Shown here in pieces: positions 7,916 through 15,746 of a stretch of DNA of 51,075 bases. Positions within the stretch are counted from its first letter, which is position 1; each line of letters begins with the position of its first letter. The position numbers and the translations under genes were made by a program. The DNA comes from an uncultured Archangium sp. (GTDB lineage Bacteria > Myxococcota > Myxococcia > Myxococcales > Myxococcaceae). Location of the stretch: NCBI GenBank assembly GCA_903905455.1, contig CAIVGN010000008.1, positions 1 to 51,075 of the forward strand, given 5' to 3'. The notes under the pieces were generated by a model, which was given only the letters and a program-made list of their open reading frames with translations, was not told where the DNA came from and ran no database searches.

Positions 7916-9958
7916 ATGAAGAAGCGACTTTTGACTGCTGCTCTTGCTGCGTGCCTCTCGCTGGCGCCCGCGTGCAGCCCCAACGCCTCGGCTGGTGGGA
8001 ACTCCGCGAACGGTTCGCTCGGCGTGAGCCGTGACGACGCGCTGCTCTACGCGGCCGACAGCGACCTCGACTCGGTCTTCGTGGTCGACGCCAAGACCCA
8101 GACGGTCACCAGCACCATCAAGGTCGGTCGCCAGCCCGAGAAGGTGCTCGTGGGCCCCGACGACACCGTCTACGTCACCAACCGCCTCGACCGCAGCGTG
8201 TCCGTCATCCGCAAGGGTGCCACGCAGGAATCGGCGCGCATCGCGGTCGCCGTGGAGCCCGTGGGCCTCGCCGCCTCGAGCGACGGCAAGACGCTCTACG
8301 TGGTCAACGCCACCAGCCTCACCGACTCCGACTTCGGCACGCTGATGGCCATCGACACCGCGACGCTCGCCCTCAAGTGGGAGCTGCCCGTCGGTCACGA
8401 GCCCCGCTCGGTCACCCTGATGGGCGACGGCAAGGCTGCCATCTCGCTCTACAAGGACGGCGACCTGGTGCTCGTGGACCTCGCGACCGCGAAGATCACC
8501 CGCTCCGGCACCGGCGTGTTCAACGCCCTCAACGCCTCGGCCCTGGGCATCACCACCACCAGCGGCGCCCCGGCCCCGCGGCAGATCCCCGGCACCTTCG
8601 GCGCCCCGACCACCGCGCGCCCCCTGGGCATGGAGGCGGTCACCGTCTCGCCCGACGGCAAGCAGCTCTACGTGGCCTCGATGCTCGCCAGCGACACGGT
8701 GATCAACACCGGCTCCGGCACCTCGCAGCCCACCCCCACCGGCAGCTCGGGCTCCGGCTACGGCGGCGGCTCGTGCGGCACCACGGCGGTCGCCGCGCCC
8801 GCGGTCCTCACCTTCGACAGCGAAGGCGCGCCCCAGGTCGACGACCTCACCACCTGCGCCGGCGACACCACCACCGACCGCCCGCCGATGCTCCTGACCA
8901 GCCCCGTGCCCGACATGCCGGTGCAGGGCCCCAAGGCCATCGCCCTCGAGTCGAGCGGCCGCTTCCTCTTCATCGCCAACCAGGAGTCGAACAACGTGGC
9001 CATCGTCGCCACCGCGAAGACCTCCGGCACCCCGGGCACCTCGAGCTTCGGCCAGGCGGACGCCCTCCCCGGCGGCTTCGGCAAGGTCGGCCTGGGCACC
9101 GTCTCGCAGTTGGTCGCGGTCGGCGCGGGCCCCAGCGGCATCGCCGTCACCCACGATGGCAAGACGGCCTACGTCTACAACGCCTTCGACCACTCCATCT
9201 CGAAGCTCGAGTCCATCGACGGGCGCGTGAGCAACGCCAGCACCACGAAGCTCACCACCGACGAGGCGCTGACCACCGAGGCGCTCGCCGGCCGCCGCCT
9301 GTTCTTCAGCGCCGTGGACTCGCGCATGAACAACCTCGCCACCGGCATCAGCTGCGCGAGCTGCCACCTCGAGGGTCGTGAAGACGGCCACGTGTGGAAC
9401 TTCTCCGACGGCCCGCGGCAGACGCCGTCGCTCCAGGGCCGCATGCTCGCCCAGACCGCGCCCTTCCACTGGAACGGCGAGTTCAACGACCTGCTCTCGT
9501 TCATGAACCACACCGTGACCAACCGCATGGGCGGCTCCGGCGTGACGCCCGCGATGGAGCAGCAGGTCGCCGCCTTCATCGCCTCGATGCCGAAGGCCGA
9601 CAACCCCCACGCCACCACCGCCGCCGACGTCGTCGCCCGCGGCCGCGCCGCCTTCGACAAGGCCGAGTGCGGCACCTGCCACAACAGCGCCGCCTTCACC
9701 GACAACACCTTCGCCGACGTCGGCACCTACGTGAAGTCGGGCGCGGTCCTCGACAACCTGGGCACGCTGCCGCACGGAGGCCTCAACACCCCCTCGCTGC
9801 TCGGCCTCTCGCGCACCGCGCCGTATCTCCACGACGGCAGCGCGGTCACGCTCAAGGGTCGCATCATGACCGGCAAGAACCTCGACCAGCACGGCAAGAC
9901 CTCGCGCCTGTCGGACACCGAGGTCGACGAGCTGGTGGGCTACCTCAAGTCGCTCTGA
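7916..9958 (+). CDS. Exported beta-propeller / di-haem cytochrome c protein
   Basis: The start ATG 7916 is chosen because AGGAAG lies five bases upstream and a signal peptide follows (KKRLLTAALAACLSLAPAC), probably a lipoprotein signal ending at the Cys though the lipobox is not canonical. The product is 680 residues. Residues of about 40-440 contain YncE-like propeller repeats (VVDAKTQTV, VGPDDTVYVTNR, VSPDGKQLYVAS, VTHDGKTAYVYN). The C-terminal part is a cytochrome c peroxidase/MauG-like region with two haem-binding CXXCH sites: CASCH 480-484 and CGTCH 585-589, the latter followed by PSLLGLSRTAPYLHDGS, a motif shared by di-haem peroxidases. It probably acts as a periplasmic or surface redox protein. 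The substrate is not known. The gene is followed by a strong terminator. Confidence 0.88.
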   Translation: MKKRLLTAALAACLSLAPACSPNASAGGNSANGSLGVSRDDALLYAADSDLDSVFVVDAKTQTVTSTIKVGRQPEKVLVGPDDTVYVTNRLDRSVSVIRKGATQESARIAVAVEPVGLAASSDGKTLYVVNATSLTDSDFGTLMAIDTATLALKWELPVGHEPRSVTLMGDGKAAISLYKDGDLVLVDLATAKITRSGTGVFNALNASALGITTTSGAPAPRQIPGTFGAPTTARPLGMEAVTVSPDGKQLYVASMLASDTVINTGSGTSQPTPTGSSGSGYGGGSCGTTAVAAPAVLTFDSEGAPQVDDLTTCAGDTTTDRPPMLLTSPVPDMPVQGPKAIALESSGRFLFIANQESNNVAIVATAKTSGTPGTSSFGQADALPGGFGKVGLGTVSQLVAVGAGPSGIAVTHDGKTAYVYNAFDHSISKLESIDGRVSNASTTKLTTDEALTTEALAGRRLFFSAVDSRMNNLATGISCASCHLEGREDGHVWNFSDGPRQTPSLQGRMLAQTAPFHWNGEFNDLLSFMNHTVTNRMGGSGVTPAMEQQVAAFIASMPKADNPHATTAADVVARGRAAFDKAECGTCHNSAAFTDNTFADVGTYVKSGAVLDNLGTLPHGGLNTPSLLGLSRTAPYLHDGSAVTLKGRIMTGKNLDQHGKTSRLSDTEVDELVGYLKSL

Positions 9959-9984
9959 GCTGACGCACGCCTGCTGCTGAACCG

Positions 9985-10015
9985 ACGGCCTTCCTGGAAA
10001 CGGGGAGGCCGTTTT
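9985..10015 (+). terminator. Rho-independent terminator after the cytochrome gene
   Basis: ACGGCCTTCC and GGGGAGGCCGT pair into a GC-rich stem with one G-T pair and a short loop (TGGAAAC), followed by TTTTGTTGG. It begins 26 bases after the stop at 9958 and is the clearest intrinsic terminator in the window. Confidence 0.85.
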
Positions 10016-10035
10016 GTTGGCGCAGGGGCTGGGCT

Positions 10036-10197
10036 TCAGAACAGCGCGTAGACGAACGGCGCCACCACCGCGAGGCCCTGGGTGAGCACCAGCAGCAGCG
10101 CCGCGAGCAGCAACACCACCAGCAGCGGCAAGAGCACCAGCCGGTTCTGCCGCGCGAAGTGGGTAAGGAGTTCCTTCAGGGTCTGGGCGCTGATCAT
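10036..10197 (-). CDS. DUF5989-like single-pass membrane microprotein (53 aa)
   Basis: The minus strand from ATG 10197 to TGA 10036 encodes MISAQTLKELLTHFARQNR followed by a long Leu/Val membrane segment and the ending AVVAPFVYALF. This layout (short amphipathic head, KxxWLLPLL-type segment, terminal APFxYxLF) matches the DUF5989 family of small bacterial membrane proteins, whose function is unknown. Its ATG overlaps the TGA of the upstream thioredoxin-like gene (ATGA), so the two are almost certainly co-translated. The family is often found beside carbamoyltransferase or SxtJ-type genes; pairing with a TlpA-like protein is less familiar to me. Confidence 0.82.
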   Translation of the reverse strand: MISAQTLKELLTHFARQNRLVLLPLLVVLLLAALLLVLTQGLAVVAPFVYALF

Positions 10198-10727
10198 CCC
10201 GCCCAGAAGGTACGCCAGAAGAGCCCCAGGGTGGTGGTGTAGCCCTGCATGGACGAGACGATGCGCCCCTGCGAATCGAGCACGAAGACCGTGGGGAACG
10301 CCTCGATGTGCATCACCTTCTGGAAGTCTTCGCGGGCCAGCAGCACCGGGTAGTCCACGCCCTGGTCGGCCATGTACTGGCGCACCTGCGAGAGCTGCTC
10401 GAAGGAGGTGGCCACCGAGACCACGTTCGCCCGGTCACCCAGCCACGCGCGCGCCCGGCCCACGTTGCCCGACTCGGCCTTGCACACCGAGCACCACGGC
10501 GCCCACACCGCCACCAGGGTCGGCTTGCCGGCGAGCGAGGCGAAGGTCACGCTGCCCTGCTCGAGCGTGCTGAAGGTGTAGGCCGGCGCCGGGCCCCGGG
10601 GGTGGTTGCGGGTCTGGAAGAGACCGACGGCCGTGACCAGCACCGCGAGCACCGTGAGGTCGACCGCCCAGCGAAAGACGCGATTGCTGCGGTACCGCTC
10701 CTGGAGTCGCTTCATGGGGGTCACCAT
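10194..10727 (-). CDS. Membrane-anchored TlpA/ScsD-like thioredoxin
   Basis: The 177-residue protein has a cytoplasmic basic head (KRLQERYRSNR), one membrane segment (about residues 22-37), and a periplasmic thioredoxin fold with the redox motif WCSVC (C79 and C82) and the cis-proline loop EAFPTVFV. It resembles ScsD and TlpA proteins that reduce disulfides or support cytochrome c maturation and copper tolerance. The mild helix-inducing spacer WAPWCSVCK is typical of that group. The first ATG (10727) and an in-frame ATG at 10715 are both possible; the second gives the same topology. It overlaps the DUF5989-like microgene downstream. The nearby cytochrome c gene could need such a reductant, but they are convergent and the link is inference. 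Confidence 0.88.
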   Translation of the reverse strand: MVTPMKRLQERYRSNRVFRWAVDLTVLAVLVTAVGLFQTRNHPRGPAPAYTFSTLEQGSVTFASLAGKPTLVAVWAPWCSVCKAESGNVGRARAWLGDRANVVSVATSFEQLSQVRQYMADQGVDYPVLLAREDFQKVMHIEAFPTVFVLDSQGRIVSSMQGYTTTLGLFWRTFWAG

Positions 10728-10862
10728 GCGCCGAGAGCCTTCGGGGTTTCAAAGGGTTCCCTTCCCTGCCCGAAAAGAAACGACCATTTACAAAACGACG
10801 CACAACGCGGCGACGGCCCCGGCAGATAACCCTCCAGATTCCCCCCCCCGAGGAGAGCACCC

Positions 10863-11582
10863 ATGTTGGTTCGTTCCGGTTCGAAGGGCAGCAACGTCAT
10901 CACGCTCCAGAAGGAGCTGAAGGCGGCTGGCATCAACCCCGGGCCCATCGACGGCGAGTTCGGCGCGAAGACGAAGGCCGCGGTGATGAAGTACCAGCGG
11001 GCGCACCACCTCGAGGTCGACGGCGTCGTCGGCGCGAAGACCTGGTCGGCGCTGACGCGCGATGCCTTCAAGCCCGCCGCCCCGAAGGCCGGCAAGCCGG
11101 GCACCACCACCCGGCCGAAGGCACCGGTGGTCGCCGCGCCGGGCCGCCCCTCGACGAAGGCGGCCAAGGTCCTCGCAGAGGCGCGCCAGCACCTCGGGTT
11201 CCAGGAAGGTGTGGGCAACCGCAACCCGTTCAGCAAGGCGCTCGGTCGCCCGGCCGAGGCGTGGTGCGCGGACTTCGTGAGCTACTGCGCCAAGAAGGCC
11301 GGCCTGCACGTGAACACCGCGTCGGCCCAGGGCGTGGCCGATGCCATCAAGCAGCAGGGCGGCTGGAAGGGTCGCAGCAACCCGCAGCCCGGCGACGCGG
11401 TCACCTTCCGGTGGGACGGCAGCCACGGCTGGGCGGACCACGTGGGCCTGGTGGAGAAGGTCTTCACCCGCGGTGGCAAGACGTACATCCAGACCATCGA
11501 GGGCAACTCCGGTGACCGCGTGCGCCGCAAGACGTACCTGGCGAGCTCGTCGGTGATCAACGGCTACGGGACGATGCGCTGA
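10863..11582 (+). CDS. Peptidoglycan-binding and CHAP domain protein (putative amidase/endopeptidase)
   Basis: The 239-residue product begins with a PG_binding_1 repeat (VITLQKELKAAGI, PIDGEFGAKTKAAVMKYQ, VDGVVGAKTWSAL; about residues 10-65). A Lys/Pro/Thr linker follows, and then a CHAP-type NlpC/P60 domain in which C135 (AEAWCADFVSY) is the likely nucleophile and H193 (WADHVGLVEKV) the likely base. No signal peptide is visible; release may need lysis or another route, as in phage-type endolysins. GAGGAG about five bases upstream supports ATG 10863. The upstream 135 bases, shared with the divergent thioredoxin gene, contain an A-rich tract (AAAAGAAACGACCATTTAC) that could be promoter sequence. 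Confidence 0.88.
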   Translation: MLVRSGSKGSNVITLQKELKAAGINPGPIDGEFGAKTKAAVMKYQRAHHLEVDGVVGAKTWSALTRDAFKPAAPKAGKPGTTTRPKAPVVAAPGRPSTKAAKVLAEARQHLGFQEGVGNRNPFSKALGRPAEAWCADFVSYCAKKAGLHVNTASAQGVADAIKQQGGWKGRSNPQPGDAVTFRWDGSHGWADHVGLVEKVFTRGGKTYIQTIEGNSGDRVRRKTYLASSSVINGYGTMR

Positions 11583-11594
11583 GCGGTCGCCTGC

Positions 11595-12233
11595 GTGACG
11601 CTGGACCAGTTGCTCACCGAGTTGGTGTCGCTCCCTCCGTCGCGGCGTGACGCGGAGGTGGAGCGGTTGCTGGGCGTGGCGACTCCCGGGGGGGACGACG
11701 CGCCGCCCGGCGCGGAGTTGATCGGGTACCACGCCAGCGGGCTCGCCCCGGTGCTGCGGGCGCTGCGCGAGGCGCCGGTCACCAGCGCCGACGTGTTCAT
11801 CGACCTGGGGTCGGGCCTGGGCAAGGTGGCGTTGCTGGCGCGGTTGATCAGCGGCGCGCGGGTATTGGGCATCGAGACGCAGCGCGCGTTGCTCGACCGG
11901 GCGCCGCGACTCGAAGGCGTGGAGTTCGTGCATGCCGACGTGCGCGGAGCGCCGCTCGACGAGGGCACGGTGTTCTTCCTCTACAACCCCTTCAGCGGGG
12001 GCGCGCTGCGCGAGGTGCTGGAGCGCCTGCACGCGGTCGCGCGGCAGCACGCCATCGTGGTCTGCGCGCTGGGCATCGACGTGGAGCATGGCACCGAGTC
12101 GTGGCTCCGGCCGCGGCCGACTGACGCATTCTGGTTGCAGCTCTTCGACAGCGTGGTGCCCGGCGTGCCCCCGCGCGTGGTGGAGCCGCCGCGGTTCGAT
12201 GCGCGCCTGCACCGGCTCGCGGGCGAGTGGTAG
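11595..12233 (+). CDS. Putative SAM-dependent methyltransferase
   Basis: The gene starts with GTG 11595, 12 bases after the previous stop, and encodes 212 residues. Residues of about 66-85 hold a motif I (VFIDLGSGLGKVALLAR) and IETQRAL as the acidic post-I region, typical of class I Rossmann methyltransferases; FFLYNPFSGGAL occupies the motif IV position and has the NPF form seen in DOT1-like and small-molecule methyltransferases. A glycine-rich ATPGGDD and GAELIGYHAS precede the fold. The substrate is unknown. It may be co-transcribed with the CHAP gene. The region just beyond its stop holds a truncated kinase. Confidence 0.8.
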   Translation: MTLDQLLTELVSLPPSRRDAEVERLLGVATPGGDDAPPGAELIGYHASGLAPVLRALREAPVTSADVFIDLGSGLGKVALLARLISGARVLGIETQRALLDRAPRLEGVEFVHADVRGAPLDEGTVFFLYNPFSGGALREVLERLHAVARQHAIVVCALGIDVEHGTESWLRPRPTDAFWLQLFDSVVPGVPPRVVEPPRFDARLHRLAGEW

Positions 12234-12264
12234 CGCGCGGGGCTCGCGTGGGTCGTGCGAACAA

Positions 12265-12507
12265 TCAACCGTGCAGCGGCACGATGCCCTGGTGCTCGAG
12301 CCGGGCCGTGAGGCGCGCCTCGCGCACGAACGCGGCCACCATCGCCGGGTCTCGTTGGGCCTCGTGGTGCAGCAGCTTGAGGGCCACGTCACGGCGCAGC
12401 AGTTGGTCCCGCGCCAGCCACACCGCGCCCTGGCCACCCTTCCCCAGCAACGCGTCGGCGCCCGCATCGACCTGGTAGCGGGCGTCGCCCAGCTCGGGAA
12501 GCGACGC
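12265..12507 (-). pseudogene. Truncated Ser/Thr protein kinase N-lobe remnant
   Basis: Minus-strand translation gives ARYQVDAGADALLGKGGQG, then AVWLARDQLLRRDVALKLLHH, REARLTARLEHQGIVPLHG and a TGA. This contains the glycine-rich loop (GKGGQGAVW), the VALK lysine and the alpha-C glutamate (REARL) of Hanks-type kinases, and stops at the beta-4 region, where intact kinases continue with D..G. HRD, DFG and everything after are missing. The segment lies in the same frame as the upstream lipoprotein gene, directly after that gene's TAG (12508-12510). A TTG at 12450 could in theory start a 61-residue peptide. A decayed kinase gene truncated by the neighbouring genes is the simplest reading. Confidence 0.75.
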
Positions 12508-13950
12508 CTACAGCTCGCCGAGGAACGACCCGGCACCCATCGCAGGAAAGATGCCGCCGAGGTTCCCCGCCGGCGTCGTCGCGGTCGGCACCGTGGTCCA
12601 CGCCTGGCCATTGAACGACGAGAGCACCGACTGGCCGCTGTAGATCCAGTGGAAGAGCTTGTTGCCCAGGGTGCCGATGTAGCTGCCCGCGTTGAGGTTG
12701 CCCGCGGGGGGCGTCCCGGCGACCGACACCCACGCGGTCCCGTCGAACGACCAGAGCTGGGACTGGCCCGAGTACACGTAGTGGTACGCCTTGCCGTTGA
12801 TCACGCCCAGGTAGCTCTGCTCGCCGCCGAGGTTACCCGCCGGCCGAGTTCCCGCGACCGGCGTCCAGGTCGTTCCGTCGAAGGCAAAGACCGCCGTCTG
12901 GCCGCTGTAGATGGCGTGGTAGGCGACGTCGTTGATCACGCCGAGGTAGCTCGCGCCGCCCCCGAGATTTCCCGCCGGGGTGGTGGTGGTCACCGGGGTC
13001 CACGTGGTGCCATCGAACGCATACATCGAGGATGAACCGCCGTTGTAGATCCAGTGGTAGGCCTTCCCGTGGATGACGCCGACGTAGCTCATGGCGCCCA
13101 GGTTTCCGCTCGGGGTGGTGCCGGGCACCGCGGTCCAGCGGACGCCGTCGAACTGCCAGGTCGTCGACTGGTACGCATGGTACGCCTTGCGACCGATGAC
13201 GCCGATGAGGGTGTTGGCGCTCAGGTTGGTGCCCGCGGGCATGGCGATCGAGCTGAGCGCCCACGAGGTTCCGTCGAACGCATACAGCGCGGACTGGCCA
13301 CCGCTGTAGACCCAGTGCCACGCCTTGATGGGGTCGAAGCAGTCCGGCGTGCCGTTGCCGTTCGCGTCGGCGTCGCTCACGCCGCAGCCACACGCGCCCG
13401 CCTGCGTCTTCGCGGGGTCGTTGGGGCAGAGGTCGATGGAGGCGTCGAGACAGTCGGGCACGCCGTTGCCGTTCGCGTCGGCATCACTCACGCCGCAGCC
13501 GCAGGTCCCCGGCGTGGTCTTCGCCGCGTCGGCCGGGCAGAAGTCGATGGCGGCGTCGAGACAGTCGGGCACGCCGTTACCGTTCGCGTCGGCATCACTC
13601 ACGCCGCAGCCGCAGGTCCCGGGCGTGGTCTTCGCCGCGTCTGCCGGGCAGAAGTCGATGGCACCGTCGCGACAGTCGGGCACCCCGTTGCTGTTGGCGT
13701 CCGCGTCGCTCACGCCGCAGCCACAGGTGCCGGGCGTGGTCTTCGCGGCGTCTGCAGGGCACAGGTCGATGGCGCTGTCGAAGCAGTCGGGGACGCCGTT
13801 GCCGTTGGCGTCGGCGTCGCTCACCCCACAGCCACAGGCTCCTGCCTGCGTCTTCGCGGGGTCATCCGGGCACAGGTCTGAGTCACCACACGCGGTGACG
13901 AAGAGAATCGAGAACAGCCACAGCCCCGCGACCGCGTGAGAAGCCTTCAT
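12508..13950 (-). CDS. Repeat-rich lipoprotein: five Cys repeats plus propeller-like domain
   Basis: A lipoprotein signal (ending FVTAC, Cys21) leads a 480-residue surface protein. Residues 27-211 are five near-identical 37-residue units of the form CP.D.AKT..G.CGCGVSDADANGNGVPDC.D; the DADANGNGVPDC core is a calcium-binding thrombospondin-type-3 or dockerin-like loop. Residues of about 212-480 are six repeats of about 47 residues with YSGGQSALYAFDGTSW, NLGG and YLGVING, likely a beta-propeller. Function is unknown; adhesion or polymer binding outside the cell is a reasonable guess. A 104-base gap separates it from the next gene upstream. The stop codon is read in frame into a kinase remnant. 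Confidence 0.88.
   Translation of the reverse strand: MKASHAVAGLWLFSILFVTACGDSDLCPDDPAKTQAGACGCGVSDADANGNGVPDCFDSAIDLCPADAAKTTPGTCGCGVSDADANSNGVPDCRDGAIDFCPADAAKTTPGTCGCGVSDADANGNGVPDCLDAAIDFCPADAAKTTPGTCGCGVSDADANGNGVPDCLDASIDLCPNDPAKTQAGACGCGVSDADANGNGTPDCFDPIKAWHWVYSGGQSALYAFDGTSWALSSIAMPAGTNLSANTLIGVIGRKAYHAYQSTTWQFDGVRWTAVPGTTPSGNLGAMSYVGVIHGKAYHWIYNGGSSSMYAFDGTTWTPVTTTTPAGNLGGGASYLGVINDVAYHAIYSGQTAVFAFDGTTWTPVAGTRPAGNLGGEQSYLGVINGKAYHYVYSGQSQLWSFDGTAWVSVAGTPPAGNLNAGSYIGTLGNKLFHWIYSGQSVLSSFNGQAWTTVPTATTPAGNLGGIFPAMGAGSFLGEL
13318..13872 (-). repeat. Five tandem 111-bp repeats inside the lipoprotein gene
   Basis: Five consecutive 111-bp units encode the 37-residue Cys repeats. The middle three are nearly identical at nucleotide level, so recent expansion or gene conversion is likely and unit number may vary between strains. 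Confidence 0.9.
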
Positions 13951-14054
13951 GCGCCCGCACTTAGCAACGCACAGGCCACGGTCACCCCCGAGGGAGACGT
14001 CGTCCCCTTGATGCCGGCGGCGAGGTCAGCACGAACCTCCGGCGTCCCGCCGAC

Positions 14055-14768
14055 TCACTTGCAGCCGGCGGGCTCGAAGTTGAGGAAGGTCGCCTTGCTC
14101 TCGGCCCAGGTGCCGCCGCCCGAGTAGTCCTGAATGAGGTTCACGTAGGCGATGCGGCAGTAGCCGTCGTCGAAGGTGGCGCTCTTCACCCACGCCATGC
14201 CGTACTTGTAGCGGGAGCTCGGCAGGCCGTTGCTGTGCTTCTCGATGTCCCAGCCCGGAGACTTCACGCCCACCGCCAGCACCTCGGCGTCGGGCAGCTC
14301 GGCCTTCACCGCGTCGCGGATGAGCCCGTCTTCGCCCGACTCGTGGTGGATGTACCCGCGCGGGCGGTACTTGGGCAGCGTGCGCTTCGCGGCGGCGCCG
14401 AGCTCGTCGAAGAGGGGCACCAGGCACTGTTGATCTTTCTCGGCGATGCGGTGCGAGGTCAGCCAGTCGGCGCGGCGGGTCGCCGAGATGCCCGCCAGCA
14501 GGTACTCGTTGCGGCGGTCACTGAGCTCGCGAACGTAATAGTCACGCAGGCCCGGCTTGTAGTCCTCGGCCTCCCGCAGCGTCTTGTACGCGTCGCCGTA
14601 GTGCACCGAGAAGAACCCGCCGCCGCAGCCCTTGGGAGGCCTCGGGGAGATGGCGCTGTGCTGCACCGGCGTGTCGTCCACCGGGAGGGGCGCCTCCACG
14701 TCGTCGCCCTTCTTGCACGCCGCCAACGAAACACACGCCACTGCCAGCACCGCACTCGTTCGATTCAC
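14055..14768 (-). CDS. Lipoprotein of unknown function
   Basis: GTG 14768 is preferred over an upstream in-frame start at 14792 because it gives a clean lipoprotein signal (NRTSAVLAVACVSLAAC, lipobox LAAC at residue 16) and lies just after a G-rich Shine-Dalgarno-like run. The mature part of about 220 residues has CGGGFFSVHYGDAYK, RPRGYIHHESGEDGLIRDAV and a Cys near the end. I do not recognise a family. Its C-terminal layout (aromatic, CRIAYVNLI, GGGTW, terminal Cys-Lys) is similar to that of the next upstream gene, which ends with ECFYHKVYVKK, GGGKY and a Cys, so they may share a module. The region may be exposed on the cell surface. Confidence 0.75.
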   Translation of the reverse strand: MNRTSAVLAVACVSLAACKKGDDVEAPLPVDDTPVQHSAISPRPPKGCGGGFFSVHYGDAYKTLREAEDYKPGLRDYYVRELSDRRNEYLLAGISATRRADWLTSHRIAEKDQQCLVPLFDELGAAAKRTLPKYRPRGYIHHESGEDGLIRDAVKAELPDAEVLAVGVKSPGWDIEKHSNGLPSSRYKYGMAWVKSATFDDGYCRIAYVNLIQDYSGGGTWAESKATFLNFEPAGCK

Positions 14769-14770
14769 AG

Positions 14771-14800
14771 GCCCCCCCGGGGACACTCCCAAAGGGGGGC
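14771..14800 (-). promoter_or_regulatory. Hairpin that would hide the ribosome binding site
   Basis: GCCCCCC (14771-14777) pairs perfectly with GGGGGGC (14794-14800). On the minus strand the GGGGGGC half lies three bases before the GTG start of the lipoprotein gene, so the Shine-Dalgarno-like run would be sequestered when the stem forms. A role in translational control is inference. Confidence 0.35.
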
Positions 14801-14828
14801 ACGCTAGCCCGGTCCTGCCTCCGCGGAG

Positions 14829-15746
14829 CTACTTGATGATCTCGCAGGCGCCGACGCTCGGAGCCTGGGCCTCATCGAACTTCATGTCGCCGTACTTGCC
14901 GCCGCCCTTGTGGTCCTTCTTCACATACACCTTGTGATAGAAGCACTCCTTGCTCTCCGTGTACTTCCCGATGGCCCAGCCGGCGTAGACCATCTTCACC
15001 GGGCGATCGAGGTCGTCCTTGATGGTCTCCCAGTCGGCGAAGATGGGCAGCACCTTCGTATAGGTGGCCCGCTCGGCCCTGGGTACCGACGGCAGCGCGT
15101 TGGCGGCATTGAGGATGCCCAGCATCTTCTTCGCCATGGCCGCGTCGTTCTTCCCGGCCTTCACTTCGGCGACGAAGAAGGCCTCGTCCTTCTCACGCTT
15201 CGCCTTGGCCGCGACCAGCGCGCGGGTCTCCTTGAGCTTCGCGAGGTGCTCCTTGCACTCCGTCAGCACCGCCGCCGCCGTCGCCTTGGTGACGGCCGCT
15301 TCGTCCTTGCTCAAGAGCTCCCCGTGGAGGGAATTGCAGAGCAGGAAGCTGCCATCGGCCTTGACCACGGCGATCTCCCGCTTCACCTCGTTCTCGTAGA
15401 AGGTGTCGTCCACCTTGTTGAACTCGAAGTTCGACTTCAGCACCTCGCCCGGGCGCTTGGACTGCTCGATCAACGTGAACTTGAGGCTCTCGGGCGTCTT
15501 GTCGAGGACGACGCGATACACCATGTATGGTTTGTAATCGAAGCCACGAAGCAGGGACCGGTACAACTCATTGTCGGTGGAATAGTAGGCGTCCTTGTCC
15601 TTCAAGAAGGCCTCCACCGCGGGGTCGAAGGTGACGTAGCCGCTCTTGTCCTTCTTGATGCCCTGGGCGGCGGCGAACCCCGAACCAACGACAAGACAGC
15701 ACAGCATGGCCTTACCAACTGCGGTGATCGCGGCTTTCATCATCAT
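14829..15746 (-). CDS. Exported protein of unknown function
   Basis: An ATG at 15746 (first of three in a row) follows a CGGGGAACC ribosome-site-like stretch and begins a clear signal peptide (MMMKAAITAVGKAMLCCLVV, then GSGFAAAQG, likely cut after AAA). Upstream codons to 15797 look non-functional. The mature protein of about 275 residues is Lys/Glu rich with a helical middle (ECKEHLAKLKETRALVAAKAKREKDE, residues of about 165-195) and ends with VYAGWAIGKYT, ECFYHKVYV, GGGKYGDMKF and a Cys. I do not recognise the family. It is about 60 bases upstream of the lipoprotein gene on the same strand, with which it shares a C-terminal pattern. Confidence 0.75.
   Translation of the reverse strand: MMMKAAITAVGKAMLCCLVVGSGFAAAQGIKKDKSGYVTFDPAVEAFLKDKDAYYSTDNELYRSLLRGFDYKPYMVYRVVLDKTPESLKFTLIEQSKRPGEVLKSNFEFNKVDDTFYENEVKREIAVVKADGSFLLCNSLHGELLSKDEAAVTKATAAAVLTECKEHLAKLKETRALVAAKAKREKDEAFFVAEVKAGKNDAAMAKKMLGILNAANALPSVPRAERATYTKVLPIFADWETIKDDLDRPVKMVYAGWAIGKYTESKECFYHKVYVKKDHKGGGKYGDMKFDEAQAPSVGACEIIK

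Noticed and set aside
7745-9892. A 715-residue minus-strand frame opposite the cytochrome gene
   Set aside because: Antisense of GC-rich codons; plus-strand CXXCH sites, signal peptide and ribosome site define the real gene.
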